Notes under the pieces: model-generated | What the model was told of the DNA's origin: nothing | The model's database searches: none | The model's input: only the letters and a program-made list of their open reading frames with translations | Source of the DNA: Gardnerella greenwoodii 00703Dmash | Lineage (GTDB): Bacteria; Actinomycetota; Actinomycetes; Actinomycetales; Bifidobacteriaceae | Direction of reading: 5' to 3' | Assembly: GCF_000263635.1 (NCBI RefSeq) | Contig: NZ_ADEV01000007.1 | Coordinates: forward strand, 62,001-126,000 | Length of the DNA: 64,000 nt | Part shown: piece by piece, positions 16,719 through 27,373 of the stretch | Position numbering within the stretch: the stretch's first letter is position 1 | Layout of the letters: every line of letters starts with the position of its first letter | Position numbers and translations under genes: made by a program

Positions 16719-17345
16719 ATGACTAATATTCAGCGTTCTCGCCGTCAGGTGCGTCTTTCTCGCGCCCTCGGCATCGCTTTGACCCCAAAGGCTCAGCGTA
16801 TCTTCGAGAAGCGCCCATATGCTCCAGGTGAGCACGGCCGCACTCGTCGTCGCACCGAGTCCGATTACGCAGTACGTCTTCGCGAGAAGCAGCGTCTTCG
16901 CGCTCAGTACGGCATCTCCGAAAAGCAGCTTCGCGCTGCTTACGAGAAGGGTACGCACACTGCAGGCCAGACCGGTGACGCAATGCTCACCGATTTGGAA
17001 ACTCGTCTTGATGCTTTGGTTTTGCGCGCAGGCTTTGCTCGCACCACTGCCCAGGCTCGTCAGTTTGTTGTACATCGTCATATTTTGGTTGATGGCAATC
17101 TTGTTGATCGCCCATCTTACCGTGTCAAGCCAGGCCAGACCATTCAGGTTCGTGCCAAGAGCCAGACCATGGTTCCATTCCAGATGGCTGCAGAAGGCGT
17201 TCATCGCGACGTTTTGCCAGCAGTTCCTGGTTATCTCGATGTGAATCTTGCCTCTTTGAAGGCTACTTTGACTCGTAAGCCGGAAGTCGATCAGATTCCA
17301 GTTGAAGTCAACATTCAGTACGTCGTCGAATACTACGCTCGTTAA
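16719..17345 (+). CDS. rpsD: 30S ribosomal protein S4
   Basis: S4 is a primary 16S rRNA-binding protein that nucleates assembly of the 30S body. The 208-residue protein has the S4 N-terminal domain (SRRQVRLSRALGIALTPK, RPYAPGEHGRTRRR) and the S4 RNA-binding fold (LETRLDALVLRAGFARTTAQ, RQFVVHRHILVDG). It has no Cys-based zinc motif at the N-terminus. It stands alone rather than in the alpha operon, as is usual for Bifidobacteriaceae. AAAGGAT precedes the ATG. Confidence 0.97.
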   Translation: MTNIQRSRRQVRLSRALGIALTPKAQRIFEKRPYAPGEHGRTRRRTESDYAVRLREKQRLRAQYGISEKQLRAAYEKGTHTAGQTGDAMLTDLETRLDALVLRAGFARTTAQARQFVVHRHILVDGNLVDRPSYRVKPGQTIQVRAKSQTMVPFQMAAEGVHRDVLPAVPGYLDVNLASLKATLTRKPEVDQIPVEVNIQYVVEYYAR

Positions 17346-17417
17346 TTCGCCGATTTAATTCTTAAGGACATACCGCTTGACCCCTGTTGCGCATTCGCGT
17401 GGCAGGGGTCAATGCGT

Positions 17418-17618
17418 TTTATGGAACATTTGCCGTGTTTTTCTCCGGCGTTTGTAGGGTTTGGAGTTGTTTGGCGCTCCAAACGCGGGGAATCAATCTC
17501 GCGTTTGGAGGGTTTGGGGTTGTTTGGCGCTCCAAACGTGGGGAATCAATCTCGCGTTTGGAGGGTTTGGTCTGTCGTATTGCTCCAAACGCGGGGAAAT
17601 TCTCCGGCATTTGTTGTC
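17418..17618. repeat. Intergenic repeat array, family A (CTCCAAACGYG palindromes, 53-base period)
   Basis: After a partial ACATTTGCCGTG unit, two tandem 53-base units start at 17477 and 17530. Each has CTCCAAACGYG, a loop containing GGGAATCAATC, and the complementary arm CGCGTTTGGAG (17500-17510 and 17553-17563). A third left arm follows at about 17582, joined to a GGCATTTGTTGTCG right arm. Each unit can form an 11-base-pair hairpin. The array occupies the rpsD to histidine-phosphatase spacer and may act as an end-of-transcript structure. Confidence 0.88.
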
Positions 17619-17664
17619 GCGCAACTTTTGACGCTTATGTACATCGTAGTGTAATAATGGAGCT

Positions 17665-18339
17665 ATGTTGCTGCATCTTTATTTAGTGCGTCACGGTCAG
17701 ACGCTATTTAATCGTTACAATCGTCTGCAAGGCTGGTCAAATTCTCCGCTTACCGAAAAAGGTTTGAAGGATGCGGACAAGGCTGCAAAAAAGCTAGAAA
17801 ATATTACTTTTGCTGCAGCTTACTGTTCGGATACTACGCGTGCGCAAATCACGGCTCAACGTATTCTCGACGCAAACGAAGCCGCTGGTAACGCGCGTCC
17901 AAAGCTTGTAAGCGATATGCATTTTCGCGAGCAATGCTACGGCTATTTTGAAGGCCAAGATATGCAAATGGCTTGGTGGGCTGCGGGAGCGCCGAACGGA
18001 GCGCACACCTACAACGAAATCGTTGAAAAGTTTGGTCTTGCAGCCACGCGCGACATGCTTAAAGAGGCTGATCCTTTCCACGATGCCGAGTCGGATATTG
18101 AGTATTGGACTCGAGTAGAAGACGGTTTTAAGCTTATCGCCTCAAATTCTTCGCTTAAAGATGGCGATAACGTGTTGCAGATTTCGCACGGAAATACGCT
18201 TTTAAGTCTTATGCACCGTTTTGCACCTGCTGGTTACGATTTAAGCGAGCGTCCGGAAAATGGAAGCGTAACTAGGCTAGATTTTGACACTACTAAACCT
18301 ATTGATAACGCTATTACTATTCGAGGCTACAACGAGTAG
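17665..18339 (+). CDS. Histidine phosphatase family protein (phosphoglycerate-mutase-like)
   Basis: The 224-residue protein has the catalytic RHG motif near the N-terminus (LVRHGQTLFNRYNRLQGW), the second conserved Arg region (YCSDTTRAQITAQ), a REQCYGYFEG segment carrying the catalytic Glu, and the late His in LQISHGNTLL. It belongs to the branch-1 histidine phosphatases. The glycolytic mutase is clearly the separate gpmA gene at 42.4 kb, so this one is more likely a broad phosphatase. GGAGC precedes the ATG. The substrate is unknown. Confidence 0.87.
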   Translation: MLLHLYLVRHGQTLFNRYNRLQGWSNSPLTEKGLKDADKAAKKLENITFAAAYCSDTTRAQITAQRILDANEAAGNARPKLVSDMHFREQCYGYFEGQDMQMAWWAAGAPNGAHTYNEIVEKFGLAATRDMLKEADPFHDAESDIEYWTRVEDGFKLIASNSSLKDGDNVLQISHGNTLLSLMHRFAPAGYDLSERPENGSVTRLDFDTTKPIDNAITIRGYNE

Positions 18340-18489
18340 ATTTTTGCTGCAGCTTTCTTAACGTATGCGTCGTTACCGTTCGTTAGTCTTAAGTCATTGC
18401 GAATGGTTTTAACTGTAGTCTGATTTGCTGTTGTATTAGCTTTCAGCGTGGTGAAGTCTTAAGCAAAAATGGTACAGAAAGAGGTTACG

Positions 18490-18954
18490 ATGAGCGTTGG
18501 AGACATAGCTGCTCTTATTGCCGCGATTGCGTTTACTGTGCTTTCGGGTTTTTTGATTTATCCGCTAATTAGATTGGGCAAGTTGTTCGATCAGATTGCG
18601 AAAACTGTCAAAGAGTCGGGTGAGCATGCGATGCCTGCAATTGATGAGTCTGTTACGACGATTAAGCAAGTTAATAAGACTCTTGACGATGTGAACGCTG
18701 TTTCAGGTGCTACGCGCACAACTGTTACAAATATTGGTGCTCTTACTGATTTGTATGGTGCTTTCCTTGGAAAACCTATTGTTAAGGTTGCGGCTGCCGG
18801 CTACGCGCTAAAAGACACGGTTGCTTCTTTCTTTAATAATCCTACTGTTCCGACCGATTCTCATTCTACTGGCCGTCACGCTGCAAAAGAATCTTCTAAT
18901 AGCTCTGCAAGCAATAGTACTGCAAGCAATAGCGCTGCAAGCAAGGGGGAGTAA
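18490..18954 (+). CDS. DUF948 domain membrane-anchored protein
   Basis: A 154-residue protein with a single N-terminal membrane helix (IAALIAAIAFTVLSGFLIY), then a helical DUF948 segment with heptad-like spacing (SVTTIKQVNKTLDDVNAV), and a Ser/Asn/Ala-rich tail with repeated ASNS units. DUF948 proteins resemble chemotaxis-receptor-like coiled coils and have no established function. The ATG at 18490 follows GAAAGAGG. Its stop overlaps the next start by one base (TAATG), and this pair preceding alaS is conserved in Actinobacteria. Confidence 0.85.
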   Translation: MSVGDIAALIAAIAFTVLSGFLIYPLIRLGKLFDQIAKTVKESGEHAMPAIDESVTTIKQVNKTLDDVNAVSGATRTTVTNIGALTDLYGAFLGKPIVKVAAAGYALKDTVASFFNNPTVPTDSHSTGRHAAKESSNSSASNSTASNSAASKGE

Positions 18955-19199
18955 TGTTCAAGCGCTTATTTTGGATGTGTGTTGGCATTGTAATTGGTGT
19001 GCTTGCTGTAACAAAAGCGCGTGCCTACGTAAAAGCCAAAATGCCGGATACTGCTCGCAAATTTGTGTTTAGTAAAGAGCCGGAAAATATTACTTTAAGC
19101 ACAATATTGGGATTGTTTAAAGATTTTAATGAAAGTCGTAAAAAGCATGAGGACGAGCTTAATTCTCGTTATGCTCACAGTCGTCATGAGGATTTTTAA
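18954..19199 (+). CDS. Small membrane protein, DUF6167-like, preceding alaS
   Basis: An 81-residue protein with an N-terminal hydrophobic segment (LFWMCVGIVIGVLAV) and a basic, helical remainder (KARAYVKAKMPDTARKF, then FKDFNESRKKHEDEL). It is translationally coupled to the DUF948 gene by a one-base overlap. Small proteins of this kind sit between DUF948 and alaS across Actinobacteria, and the two probably act together at the membrane, though their role is unknown. Confidence 0.75.
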   Translation: MFKRLFWMCVGIVIGVLAVTKARAYVKAKMPDTARKFVFSKEPENITLSTILGLFKDFNESRKKHEDELNSRYAHSRHEDF

Positions 19200-19336
19200 C
19201 TAATCTTTTGCTAGTTAGACTTGCGTTTTTACTAAAATGCTAGTCGAAAAAGTTTGTTTAAGTTAAGTGTTGAAGTACTATATTGAATGTTTGCATGACA
19301 AGATCTTGCTAAAAATTACACAAGGAGTTCGTACGT

Positions 19337-22021
19337 ATGCGCACAGCAGAAATTGCAAAGCGTTATCTTGACTATTTTGCTAAAAATGGTCATATGGTCG
19401 TTCCTTCGGCATCCCTAATTTCGCCGAACCCAACGACGCTTTTTACTATTGCCGGCATGGTGCCGTTTATTCCTTATTTGCTTGGTGAGCAGACGCCTCC
19501 TTCTCGACGTATGGCTTCGAACCAAAAGTGCGTGCGCACTCTTGATATTGACGAAGTTGGTAAGACTACTCGTCACGGAACCTTCTTCCAAATGGTTGGT
19601 AACTTCTCCTTCGGTGATTACTTTAAGGAAGAAGCAATCCACTACGCTTGGGAGCTTTTAACTAGTCCACAAGATAAGGGCGGCTACGGTTTCGATCCTG
19701 AAAAGCTTTGGGTTACTACTTACACTGATGACGACGAGGCTCGCGCAATTTGGAAGAACGAGGGCTTTGATCCAGAACACATGCAAGTTTTCGGCATGGA
19801 AGATAACTTCTGGACTACCGGCGGCCCTGGTCCTGGCGGCCCATGCTCCGAAATTTACGTTGATCGTGGCCCTAAATATGGTCGCGACGGTGGCCCTGCT
19901 GCCGACGAATCTCGTTTTATTGAGATTTGGGATTTGGTTTTTGAAAACTACCAGGTTGATAACGTCAAGTCTAAAACTGATTTGCATATTGCTGGCGAGC
20001 TTGATCAGAAGAATATTGATACCGGCGCTGGTTTGGAGCGCTTGGCTTACCTTATGCAAGGTAAGGAAAATATTTACGAAACTGACGAAGTTTACCCAGT
20101 TATTGAAGCTGCAGAAAAGCTTAGTGGCGTAAAGTACGGCGATAATAACGATGCTGACGTGCGTTTCCGCGTTGTAGCAGATCACGTGCGTTCCGCTTTG
20201 ATGATTATGAGCGATGGCGTGCGCCCAAGTAACGTTGGTCGCGGCTACGTGCTTCGTCGTCTTCTTCGTAGAACTGTTCGCGCAATGCGTATGCTTGGCG
20301 TGCAAGATCCAGTTCTTCCAACCTTGTTCCCAGTATCTAAGTCTGCAATGGAACCAAGCTATCCAGAGCTTAACGATACTTTCCACGAGGTTAGTGAAGC
20401 CGCCTACGGTGAGGAAGATGCTTTCCGTAGGACTCTTGAAAAGGGCACGACTATTCTCGACTTGGCTGTTGAAAAAGCTAAGAAAGAGAAAAAGGACGAC
20501 CCTATGGTTGGCGGCTCAGACGCGTTTACTTTGCACGATACTTACGGCTTCCCAATTGAGCTTACTCTTGAGATGGCAGCCGAGCAGGGCGTTAAGGTTG
20601 ACGAGGCTAAGTTCCGCGAGCTTATGAGCGAGCAGAAAGGTCGCGCTCGCGCTGACGCTTTGAAGAAGCGTCACAACGTGGACGTTAGCGTTTACGACGA
20701 TATTAAGAAGGCGCTTGAAAAGCCAATCGACTTCCTCGGTTACACAGACTTCTCAAGCCGTTCTAACGTTTTGGCAATTGTTGAAGCAGGTAAAGGCTCT
20801 GTTAAAAGCGTTACTGCTCCTGCAAACGTTGAGATTATTCTCGACCGCACGCCATTCTATGCTGAGCGCGGCGGCCAGATTGCAGATCAGGGCGAGATTA
20901 TTTCCGACGACGGCGCAATTTTGGAAGTTGACGACGTTCAGCGTCCGATCAAGGATTTGATTGTGCACAGCTGCCGTTTGACTGAAGGAACGCTTAGCGT
21001 TGGTGCTCCTGTAAACACGAATATTGACCAGGTTCGCAGGGCTGCTTTGGCACGTTCTCACACTGCTACCCACACTCTTCACAAGGCTTTGCGTGAAGAG
21101 CTTGGTCCTCAGGCAACTCAGCGCGGTTCTGTGGTTGATCCAGATCGTTTGCGCTTCGACTTCCAGTGGCCAAAGGCTGTTGAAAAGGATGCGCTTTCCC
21201 GCGTGGAAGCTCGCGTAAACGAGCGTATTCGCGACGATTTGCAGGTTGTTCCTAAGGAAATGCCAATCGACGACGCTTTTAAGCTTGGAGCAATGCACTT
21301 GTTCGGCGAAAAGTACGGTGACGTTGTGCGCGTGGTTGAAATCGGCGACGGTTGGAGCCGCGAGCTTTGCGGCGGTACTCACGCTAAGAGCACCGGAAAG
21401 ATTGGTATGGTAACTATTCTTTCCGAGTCTTCTATTGGCTCTGGCGTTCGCCGTATTGACGCTCTTTGCGGCGAGGCAGCATACGAGTATGGCGCTCGCG
21501 AGCACACTTTGGTGGCTCAACTTGCAGACATGGTTAATGCTCGCCCAGATGAGTTGGCTGAACGTTTGGAATCTTTGCTTAGCAAGATGAAGGATTCTGA
21601 TCGTAAGCTTGCAGCCGTTTACGAGTCTCAGCTTGCAGATTCTGTTCCAGCTTTGATTGAGTCCGCTAAAGCTAGTGCCGGAAGCGTTAAGTTGGCTGTT
21701 AAGAACGTTGGAAACTTCGGATCGTTTGAAACTCTTCGTAAGACTGTTCTTGACGTTCGCTCTCGCCTAGGTGAGGACCTTCCTGCAGTAGTAGTTTTGA
21801 GCGGCGTAAACGAGGACGATAAGCCAATGGTTGCAGTTGCAACTAACGAGGCTGCTCGTGGCCTTGGTGCTAAGGCTGGTGACTTGGTTCGCACTGCTTC
21901 CAAGGTTCTTGGCGGCGGTGGCGGCGGCAAGCCAGACTTCGCTCAGGGCGGCGGCACAGACGCTTCTAAGATTGACGAAGCGTTGGAAGCTGTAAAAGCG
22001 CAAGTGGCTGAGCTCGCCTGA
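19337..22021 (+). CDS. alaS: Alanyl-tRNA synthetase
   Basis: AlaS charges tRNA-Ala. The 894-residue protein has the class II catalytic domain ([38 protein letters not shown]), the tRNA-recognition region ([17 protein letters not shown]), the editing domain with its zinc-binding residues ([27 protein letters not shown]) and the C-Ala domain. Near the C-terminus is a glycine run followed by KPDFAQGGG, conserved in AlaS. AAGGAG precedes ATG 19337. A short spacer separates it from the membrane-protein pair upstream. Confidence 0.98.
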   Translation: MRTAEIAKRYLDYFAKNGHMVVPSASLISPNPTTLFTIAGMVPFIPYLLGEQTPPSRRMASNQKCVRTLDIDEVGKTTRHGTFFQMVGNFSFGDYFKEEAIHYAWELLTSPQDKGGYGFDPEKLWVTTYTDDDEARAIWKNEGFDPEHMQVFGMEDNFWTTGGPGPGGPCSEIYVDRGPKYGRDGGPAADESRFIEIWDLVFENYQVDNVKSKTDLHIAGELDQKNIDTGAGLERLAYLMQGKENIYETDEVYPVIEAAEKLSGVKYGDNNDADVRFRVVADHVRSALMIMSDGVRPSNVGRGYVLRRLLRRTVRAMRMLGVQDPVLPTLFPVSKSAMEPSYPELNDTFHEVSEAAYGEEDAFRRTLEKGTTILDLAVEKAKKEKKDDPMVGGSDAFTLHDTYGFPIELTLEMAAEQGVKVDEAKFRELMSEQKGRARADALKKRHNVDVSVYDDIKKALEKPIDFLGYTDFSSRSNVLAIVEAGKGSVKSVTAPANVEIILDRTPFYAERGGQIADQGEIISDDGAILEVDDVQRPIKDLIVHSCRLTEGTLSVGAPVNTNIDQVRRAALARSHTATHTLHKALREELGPQATQRGSVVDPDRLRFDFQWPKAVEKDALSRVEARVNERIRDDLQVVPKEMPIDDAFKLGAMHLFGEKYGDVVRVVEIGDGWSRELCGGTHAKSTGKIGMVTILSESSIGSGVRRIDALCGEAAYEYGAREHTLVAQLADMVNARPDELAERLESLLSKMKDSDRKLAAVYESQLADSVPALIESAKASAGSVKLAVKNVGNFGSFETLRKTVLDVRSRLGEDLPAVVVLSGVNEDDKPMVAVATNEAARGLGAKAGDLVRTASKVLGGGGGGKPDFAQGGGTDASKIDEALEAVKAQVAELA

Positions 22022-22078
22022 GCCGCGTAGCTTCCTGCTTAAAATTTAAAAATCTTTACCAAAAGCAGCACAAAATTC

Positions 22079-22537
22079 ATGGTGTGGTTAGGTATTGATT
22101 TAGGTGATGCCAGGGTCGGACTTGCACTTTCCGACCCTGAGCTCACTTTTGCGCATCCAATCGGAAATGTGCAAGTTTTTGGAGATTCCTTTAGAGCTAT
22201 TGACGAAGTCATGAATCTAATAGAAGAAAATCAAGTTAAACGTGTTGTAATTGGCTTGCCTCTTCAATTAGACGGTTCTGAAGGAAAATCTGCGAAAAAA
22301 GCGCGTCGGTGGGGGAAAAATTTAGCTAAACGCATTGAATTAGCGAAAAATGTTGGAGATTGGACGCTTTCTTACATACCTGATATTGTTTGGAAGGATG
22401 AGCGTTTAACAACAGTTAGCGCCCACCGACAGTTGCTACAAGCTGATTTTTCTACTAAAAAGCATCGCCCTATGGTAGATCAGCAGTCGGCAGTATTGAT
22501 TTTGCAGTCTGCGCTTGACGCAAATAATGCAGAGTAG
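22079..22537 (+). CDS. ruvX: Putative pre-16S rRNA nuclease / Holliday junction resolvase RuvX (YqgF)
   Basis: The 152-residue RNase H-like protein has the YqgF nuclease motifs: GIDLGDARVGLALSDPE (first Asp), VVIGLPLQLDGSEGKSA and WKDERLTTVSA with the conserved DERLTT. E. coli YqgF processes the 5' end of 16S rRNA, and older annotation calls it a Holliday junction resolvase. ATG 22079 lies 57 bases after alaS. The alaS-ruvX-mltG order is conserved in Actinobacteria and supports the assignment. Confidence 0.94.
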   Translation: MVWLGIDLGDARVGLALSDPELTFAHPIGNVQVFGDSFRAIDEVMNLIEENQVKRVVIGLPLQLDGSEGKSAKKARRWGKNLAKRIELAKNVGDWTLSYIPDIVWKDERLTTVSAHRQLLQADFSTKKHRPMVDQQSAVLILQSALDANNAE

Positions 22538-22582
22538 TTTTGAAAATCGAGTAAAAGCAGAAATAGCGAAGAGGAGAATAGC

Positions 22583-23770
22583 GTGTCTGACAATTTTGAT
22601 GAATTTTTTGACAAACATGCAAAGTGGACTGAGCATGATGGCGAGCCGTCGTCAGAATCATCTAATTCTAAAGACAAGTCTTCGACTGTTAGCTCCAGAA
22701 AACGTGCTAAAGCTCGTCTTGAAGCAAAAAAACGCAGGCGTAGAGCAAAAGTCGTTTTAGCTATTCTGCTCGTATTCGTATTAGCTGTTGTTGGATATTT
22801 TGGATACAGTGCGGTTCGCGCGTGGAAATTATCTCAAAATAGCGAGTCTGTTGCAGACTGGCCAGGCCCAGGCTTTGGAACGGTTGAGTTTACTATTGAC
22901 ACCGGCGAGGGAGCTATTAGCGTTGCCAACAAATTAGTTAAGGCAAATGTTGTTAAATCTCAATCAGCTTTTACTTCTGCGGTTGCTGCGAATAATAAAA
23001 TCCTGTACCCGGGAGTTTACTCTCTTAAAAAGCATATGGCTGCTATTGACGTGGTTAATATTCTTTCCGACCAAACTAAAGCAGGTGGCTTCCTAGAAGT
23101 TCGTGCAGGAGACCACGCTACTGAAGTTTTGCAGCGCGCTTCAAGCTTATCTGGAATAAGCATGGATAAGTTTAAAGCAGCTTTAGCAGATGGGGGAGCT
23201 GGAATTTTGCCTCCAGAAGCTAAAGGAAGCATCGAAGGCTGGCTAGAGCCTGGAGTTTATAACGTAAGATCTATGAAAAGCGCGGAAGATATTCTTTCCG
23301 CAATGGTAAAAAAGCGTATTGCTAAGCTCGACTCTCTCGGTATTCCTAAAGGCGAAGATCGCGAAAAAGCTTTAATTATGGCCTCAATTGCCGAAGCTGA
23401 AGTGAATAATCGCGAATATTACGGCAAAGTTGTGCGCGTAATACTAAACCGTTTGGCAAAAGATATGCCTCTTGGAATGGACTCTACAATTGGTTACGGA
23501 GCGGGAGTAAAGCCTATAAAGCTCACGCAATCAATGCTAGACAATCCAAATAATCCTTACAATACTCGCATTCACAAGGGTTTGACTCCTACGCCTATTG
23601 GTATTGCTGGAGACAACGCTCTTCTTGCCACTATTAAGCCTCAAGACGGTCCGTGGCTTTACTTCGTCACCACTAATTTGAAGACTGGTGAGACGAAGTT
23701 TGCGGATAACAAAGACGACTTTTTGAAATTCCGCGACGAGTACAAGCGCAACAATCCTGAAGGCAACTAA
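22583..23770 (+). CDS. mltG: Endolytic murein transglycosylase MltG
   Basis: MltG cleaves nascent glycan strands in the cell wall. The 395-residue protein has a hydrophilic cytoplasmic N-terminus with a Lys/Arg-rich stretch, one membrane helix (VVLAILLVFVLAVVGYFGY), and the YceG fold. The catalytic region contains IMASIAEAEVNN with the active Glu, followed by SVILNRL-like VRVILNRLAKDMPLGMDST and the terminal YFVTTNLKTGETKF. The start is GTG at 22583, preceded by AGAGGAGA. The gene follows ruvX directly. Confidence 0.95.
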   Translation: MSDNFDEFFDKHAKWTEHDGEPSSESSNSKDKSSTVSSRKRAKARLEAKKRRRRAKVVLAILLVFVLAVVGYFGYSAVRAWKLSQNSESVADWPGPGFGTVEFTIDTGEGAISVANKLVKANVVKSQSAFTSAVAANNKILYPGVYSLKKHMAAIDVVNILSDQTKAGGFLEVRAGDHATEVLQRASSLSGISMDKFKAALADGGAGILPPEAKGSIEGWLEPGVYNVRSMKSAEDILSAMVKKRIAKLDSLGIPKGEDREKALIMASIAEAEVNNREYYGKVVRVILNRLAKDMPLGMDSTIGYGAGVKPIKLTQSMLDNPNNPYNTRIHKGLTPTPIGIAGDNALLATIKPQDGPWLYFVTTNLKTGETKFADNKDDFLKFRDEYKRNNPEGN

Positions 23771-23794
23771 ACTAAGCTTATTTTTGATTGCCGT

Positions 23795-23895
23795 GGCGCT
23801 CCAAACGTGAGAGGAGTTTCCCACGTTTGGAGGGTTATGGAGTGCTATTTGCTCCAAACGCGAGAGGAGTTTCCGGCGTTTGGAGGGTTTTAACC
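23795..23895. repeat. Intergenic repeat array, family A, two units with 53-base period
   Basis: Left arms CTCCAAACGYG start at 23799 and 23852, exactly 53 bases apart. Each is followed by a loop GAGAGGAGTTTCC and a right arm CGTTTGGAGGGTT. The units can fold into stable hairpins just after mltG. The arm sequence matches the arrays at 17.5, 42.3 and 57.4 kb. Confidence 0.88.
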
Positions 23896-23948
23896 ACATG
23901 GATGCGTTTAGGTTGCAAAAGTTTTATAAGTTTTCGTAATTTGCTTTA

Positions 23949-24455
23949 ATGAGGCAATTAATTATTACGATAATATCGGCGCTACCAACGCTTGTGTGCT
24001 TAATTTCAGTTTGCGTAACGGATATAAGAAGTCGCGTAGTTCCAAGACTTTGGGTTGTTGTTGCGCTAATTTTTCAATCTTTTGCGAATCTTATATATTC
24101 GATTATTTTGTTTGGAAATATTAGCGTGCTTATTTTAGGCTGTATTTCTTGCGTATTTGTTTTTGTAATTTATTGGATTATGCGAAAACTCGCTCCAACA
24201 AATTCCGTTGGCTTCGGAGATGTTACGAGTGCGTCAATGATTGCACAAGCATTGGTATTATTCGGCTTCGACTCTTTAATTTACTGGTTTGCTTTAGTTG
24301 GAGTAGTTGGCCTACTTTGGCTTTTAGCATGGAAAATTTACTGCAAAATCCGCATGCCAGCCAACGCATCAGTACCATTCGTGCCAGTAGAAGCAATATC
24401 AGCCATAATCGCAGCATTGCTGTCAATAACAACCCACTCAATACTTGGTGCTTAG
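23949..24455 (+). CDS. A24-type prepilin peptidase-like membrane protease
   Basis: A 168-residue, strongly hydrophobic protein with about six membrane segments. The two aspartates of type IV prepilin peptidases are visible: one in VTDIRSRVVP and one in GFGDV (the GxGD motif). It lacks the N-terminal methyltransferase domain of full-length PilD, so it is a short TadV-like form. No pilin genes are in this window. Its place between mltG and aroC suggests an inherited position, and its substrate would be a prepilin-like protein encoded elsewhere. Confidence 0.82.
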   Translation: MRQLIITIISALPTLVCLISVCVTDIRSRVVPRLWVVVALIFQSFANLIYSIILFGNISVLILGCISCVFVFVIYWIMRKLAPTNSVGFGDVTSASMIAQALVLFGFDSLIYWFALVGVVGLLWLLAWKIYCKIRMPANASVPFVPVEAISAIIAALLSITTHSILGA

Positions 24456-24502
24456 TAGAGTAAGTATTTAGACACGTAAATTAGTTGAGAATGGAGAATG
24501 GC

Positions 24503-25690
24503 ATGCTTAGATGGCAAACTGCAGGGGAGTCGCATGGTGAAGCATTAGTTGCCATGATTGAAGGTTTGCCTGCTGGCGTGCGCATTACTAGTAGCGATGT
24601 TGTTGCGGCTCTTGCGCGCCGTCGTCTTGGATACGGCCGTGGCGCTCGCATGAAGTTCGAGCAAGACAAAGTGCGTCTTTTAACCGGCGTTCGCCACGGA
24701 GTAACGCTTGGCTCTCCAATTGCTGTAGAAATCGCGAATACAGAGTGGCCAAAGTGGGCGGAAGTAATGAGCGCAGATCCTTTGGATCATGAGATTGAGA
24801 AAGTTGGTCGAAACGCGCCACTTTCTAGGCCGCGCCCTGGGCATGCGGATTTAACTGGCATGCGCAAATACGGTTTTAATGATGCTCGCGAAGTTTTGGA
24901 GCGCTCTAGCGCTAGGGAAACAGCTTCGCGCGTTGCTTTGGGTGCTATTGCTGATGCGTTTTTGCAGCAGGCGTTGGGTGTGCGCACTGTTGCGCACGTT
25001 GTTGGAATCGGTGGCGTTTACGCTAACAAAAGTTTAGCTTTACCAACACCTGACGATGTTGCTGCTTTGGACGCTTCTCCAGTTCGCACTCTCGATAAAG
25101 ACGCCGAATCTCACATGATGGCTCGCATTGACGAAGCAAAAGCGAATGCAGATACTTTAGGTGGAGTAGTAGAAGTACTTGCATACGGTATGCCTGCTGG
25201 AGTTGGAACATACGTTGAGTCGGATCGCCGTTTGGATGCTGCTTTAGCGGCTGCGCTTATGGGAATTCAGGCGATTAAAGGCGTGGAAATTGGCGACGGT
25301 TTTGCAGAAGCAGATTGCCCAGGCTCGGCCGCGCACGACGAAATCGTAACAGACGAAAATGGCAAAATCACCCGCCTAACTAATCGTGCGGGGGGTATTG
25401 AAGGCGGTATGTCAAACGGCGAAATTATTCGCGTGCGTGCCGCAATGAAGCCAATTCCTTCTATTCCGCGCGCTTTGCGAACTGTAGACGTGCTAACTGG
25501 AGAGCCGGCTCAAGCTATTAACCAGCGATCCGATTTTACTGCTGTTCCAGCGGCTTCCGTAGTTGCAGAAGCAATGGTAAGGCTTACTTTGGCAAAGTAT
25601 GCTTTGGAAAAGTTTGGTGGAGATTCTTTGCAAGAAACGCGCCGAAATGTAGAGTCTTACCTAGCTTCCTGGCCGGAGAATATGAAATGA
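24503..25690 (+). CDS. aroC: Chorismate synthase
   Basis: AroC converts 5-enolpyruvylshikimate-3-phosphate to chorismate using reduced FMN. The 395-residue protein has the family signatures [49 protein letters not shown], and [21 protein letters not shown] 24503 is preceded by GGAGAATGGC; in-frame upstream starts would add only a few residues outside the family alignment. Its stop overlaps the aroK/aroB start by ATGA, so the two are translationally coupled. Confidence 0.97.
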   Translation: MLRWQTAGESHGEALVAMIEGLPAGVRITSSDVVAALARRRLGYGRGARMKFEQDKVRLLTGVRHGVTLGSPIAVEIANTEWPKWAEVMSADPLDHEIEKVGRNAPLSRPRPGHADLTGMRKYGFNDAREVLERSSARETASRVALGAIADAFLQQALGVRTVAHVVGIGGVYANKSLALPTPDDVAALDASPVRTLDKDAESHMMARIDEAKANADTLGGVVEVLAYGMPAGVGTYVESDRRLDAALAAALMGIQAIKGVEIGDGFAEADCPGSAAHDEIVTDENGKITRLTNRAGGIEGGMSNGEIIRVRAAMKPIPSIPRALRTVDVLTGEPAQAINQRSDFTAVPAASVVAEAMVRLTLAKYALEKFGGDSLQETRRNVESYLASWPENMK

Positions 25691-27354
25691 GCAGCACTAA
25701 AATTCCGCTGGTCGTCATAATCGGCATGCCTGCCGCCGGAAAAACGCGCGTTGGCCGCGAAGTTGCGCATCTTATGAATCTGCCTTTTTACGATACAGAC
25801 GACATGATTGAGCGCGAAATTAATATGCCAATTACTCAATATTTTGAGCAGTTTGGTCAGGAATCCTTCCGAGATATAGAAGCCAGAATAGTTAAAAACG
25901 TAATTTTAGAAAATCAGGCTGATTGCGGCATTGTTTCTCTTGGCGGCGGCGCTCCTGTTCGCAAAGAAACGCAGGAAGTTCTTAAAGAATACATGAATCT
26001 TGGCGGTCGCGTAGTGTATTTGCAAACCAATGCAAACGATGCTATTGAGCGCGCAGGTTGGAGCAATAATCGCCCTATGCTAATCGGTCAAGACGCTCAA
26101 AAGCGTTGGATGGAATTATTTGAGCAGCGAGACCCAATTTTTAAGGCAGTATCAAATATTCACATGCCAACAAAAGGTTCAAATCCGTATATGGCTGCAG
26201 AAAAGTTAAGGAGCATGATTATGCAACGCATAGTGCATGTTACAAGCGAAGCAATAGAGCCGTACGACGTGCGAATTGGCGAGGGAGCCATGCAACTTTT
26301 GCCGCAAATGTTAACGCAAAAGCCTGTTCGAGTGGCTCTTGTGCACACGCAGCCGGTTCAGCGCCACAGCGACAAAGCTCGCGCAATTTTGCGCCAAGCA
26401 GGCTACGAAGTTTTAGACATACTTGTGCCGGATGCTGAAGCCGGGAAAACTATTCAAGTTGCGAGCGGAATTTGGGCTAGACTGGGTGAAGCTGGTTTTA
26501 CTCGTTCCGACGCAATTGTTGGCTTAGGCGGAGGAGCAGCTACGGATGTTGCCGGCTTTGTTGCTGCAACTTGGATGCGCGGAATTCGTTACGTAAACTG
26601 CCCAACTTCGCTTCTTGCAATGGTTGACGCGTCAACAGGCGGAAAAACTGGTATTAACACGGATGCTGGAAAGAATTTGGTCGGCAGCTTCTACACTCCA
26701 GCCGGCGTTTTGGCAGATACTTCTACGCTTGCAACTCTTCCAAACGACATTCTTATTGAAGGCTTGGGCGAGGTCGCAAAATCTGGTTTTATTCTAGACG
26801 GCGAAATTTTGAAAATTCTTAGCGACTCGAATAATGCTAAGCTTTTGCGCGAGTTTAACGCAGATCAGCTTGAAAATAATAGCGAACTTCACGAGCTTAT
26901 TGTGAATCTTATTGAGCGAACGGTTAGAGTAAAAGCGTACCACGTTTCGAGCGACTTAAAAGAGCAGGGTTTGCGCGAGTTTTTGAACTATGGGCATACG
27001 CTTGGACACGCGATTGAGCAGATTGAACACTTCCGTTGGCGTCACGGAAACGCTGTTTCTGTTGGCATGGTTTTTGCGGCCGAGCTTGCGCAAATTTTGG
27101 GATATTTGGATGCTGGAGACGTTGAGTATCATCATTCGCTTTTAGATTCGCTTGGATTGCCGACTTCGTGGCAGCGTGAAGAAGATGCTGACTCTGCTTT
27201 TGAGCGCGTGCTTAATCTTATGCATCGCGACAAAAAAGCGCGCGGCAACATGCTACGTTTCGTAATTTTGGATGGTATTTCTAACCCTATTCATCTTGAC
27301 AATCCGCCTATTGAAGCAGTTAAAGAGGCTTTTGAGCGCGTATATAAAAAATAA
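25687..27354 (+). CDS. aroKB: Bifunctional shikimate kinase / 3-dehydroquinate synthase
   Basis: One polypeptide of 555 residues joins two shikimate-pathway enzymes. Residues about 1-180 are shikimate kinase with P-loop [11 protein letters not shown], the DTDDMIE segment, and SLGGGAP. Residues about 190-545 are 3-dehydroquinate synthase, with the NAD-binding [15 protein letters not shown] and [17 protein letters not shown], then [12 protein letters not shown] with metal-ligand His residues. The fusion is common in bifidobacteria. It overlaps aroC by 4 bases, and aroQ follows 19 bases later. aroE, aroF and aroA are not in this window. Confidence 0.95.
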   Translation: MSSTKIPLVVIIGMPAAGKTRVGREVAHLMNLPFYDTDDMIEREINMPITQYFEQFGQESFRDIEARIVKNVILENQADCGIVSLGGGAPVRKETQEVLKEYMNLGGRVVYLQTNANDAIERAGWSNNRPMLIGQDAQKRWMELFEQRDPIFKAVSNIHMPTKGSNPYMAAEKLRSMIMQRIVHVTSEAIEPYDVRIGEGAMQLLPQMLTQKPVRVALVHTQPVQRHSDKARAILRQAGYEVLDILVPDAEAGKTIQVASGIWARLGEAGFTRSDAIVGLGGGAATDVAGFVAATWMRGIRYVNCPTSLLAMVDASTGGKTGINTDAGKNLVGSFYTPAGVLADTSTLATLPNDILIEGLGEVAKSGFILDGEILKILSDSNNAKLLREFNADQLENNSELHELIVNLIERTVRVKAYHVSSDLKEQGLREFLNYGHTLGHAIEQIEHFRWRHGNAVSVGMVFAAELAQILGYLDAGDVEYHHSLLDSLGLPTSWQREEDADSAFERVLNLMHRDKKARGNMLRFVILDGISNPIHLDNPPIEAVKEAFERVYKK

Positions 27355-27373
27355 TTAACCTTGCGAGGCAATA

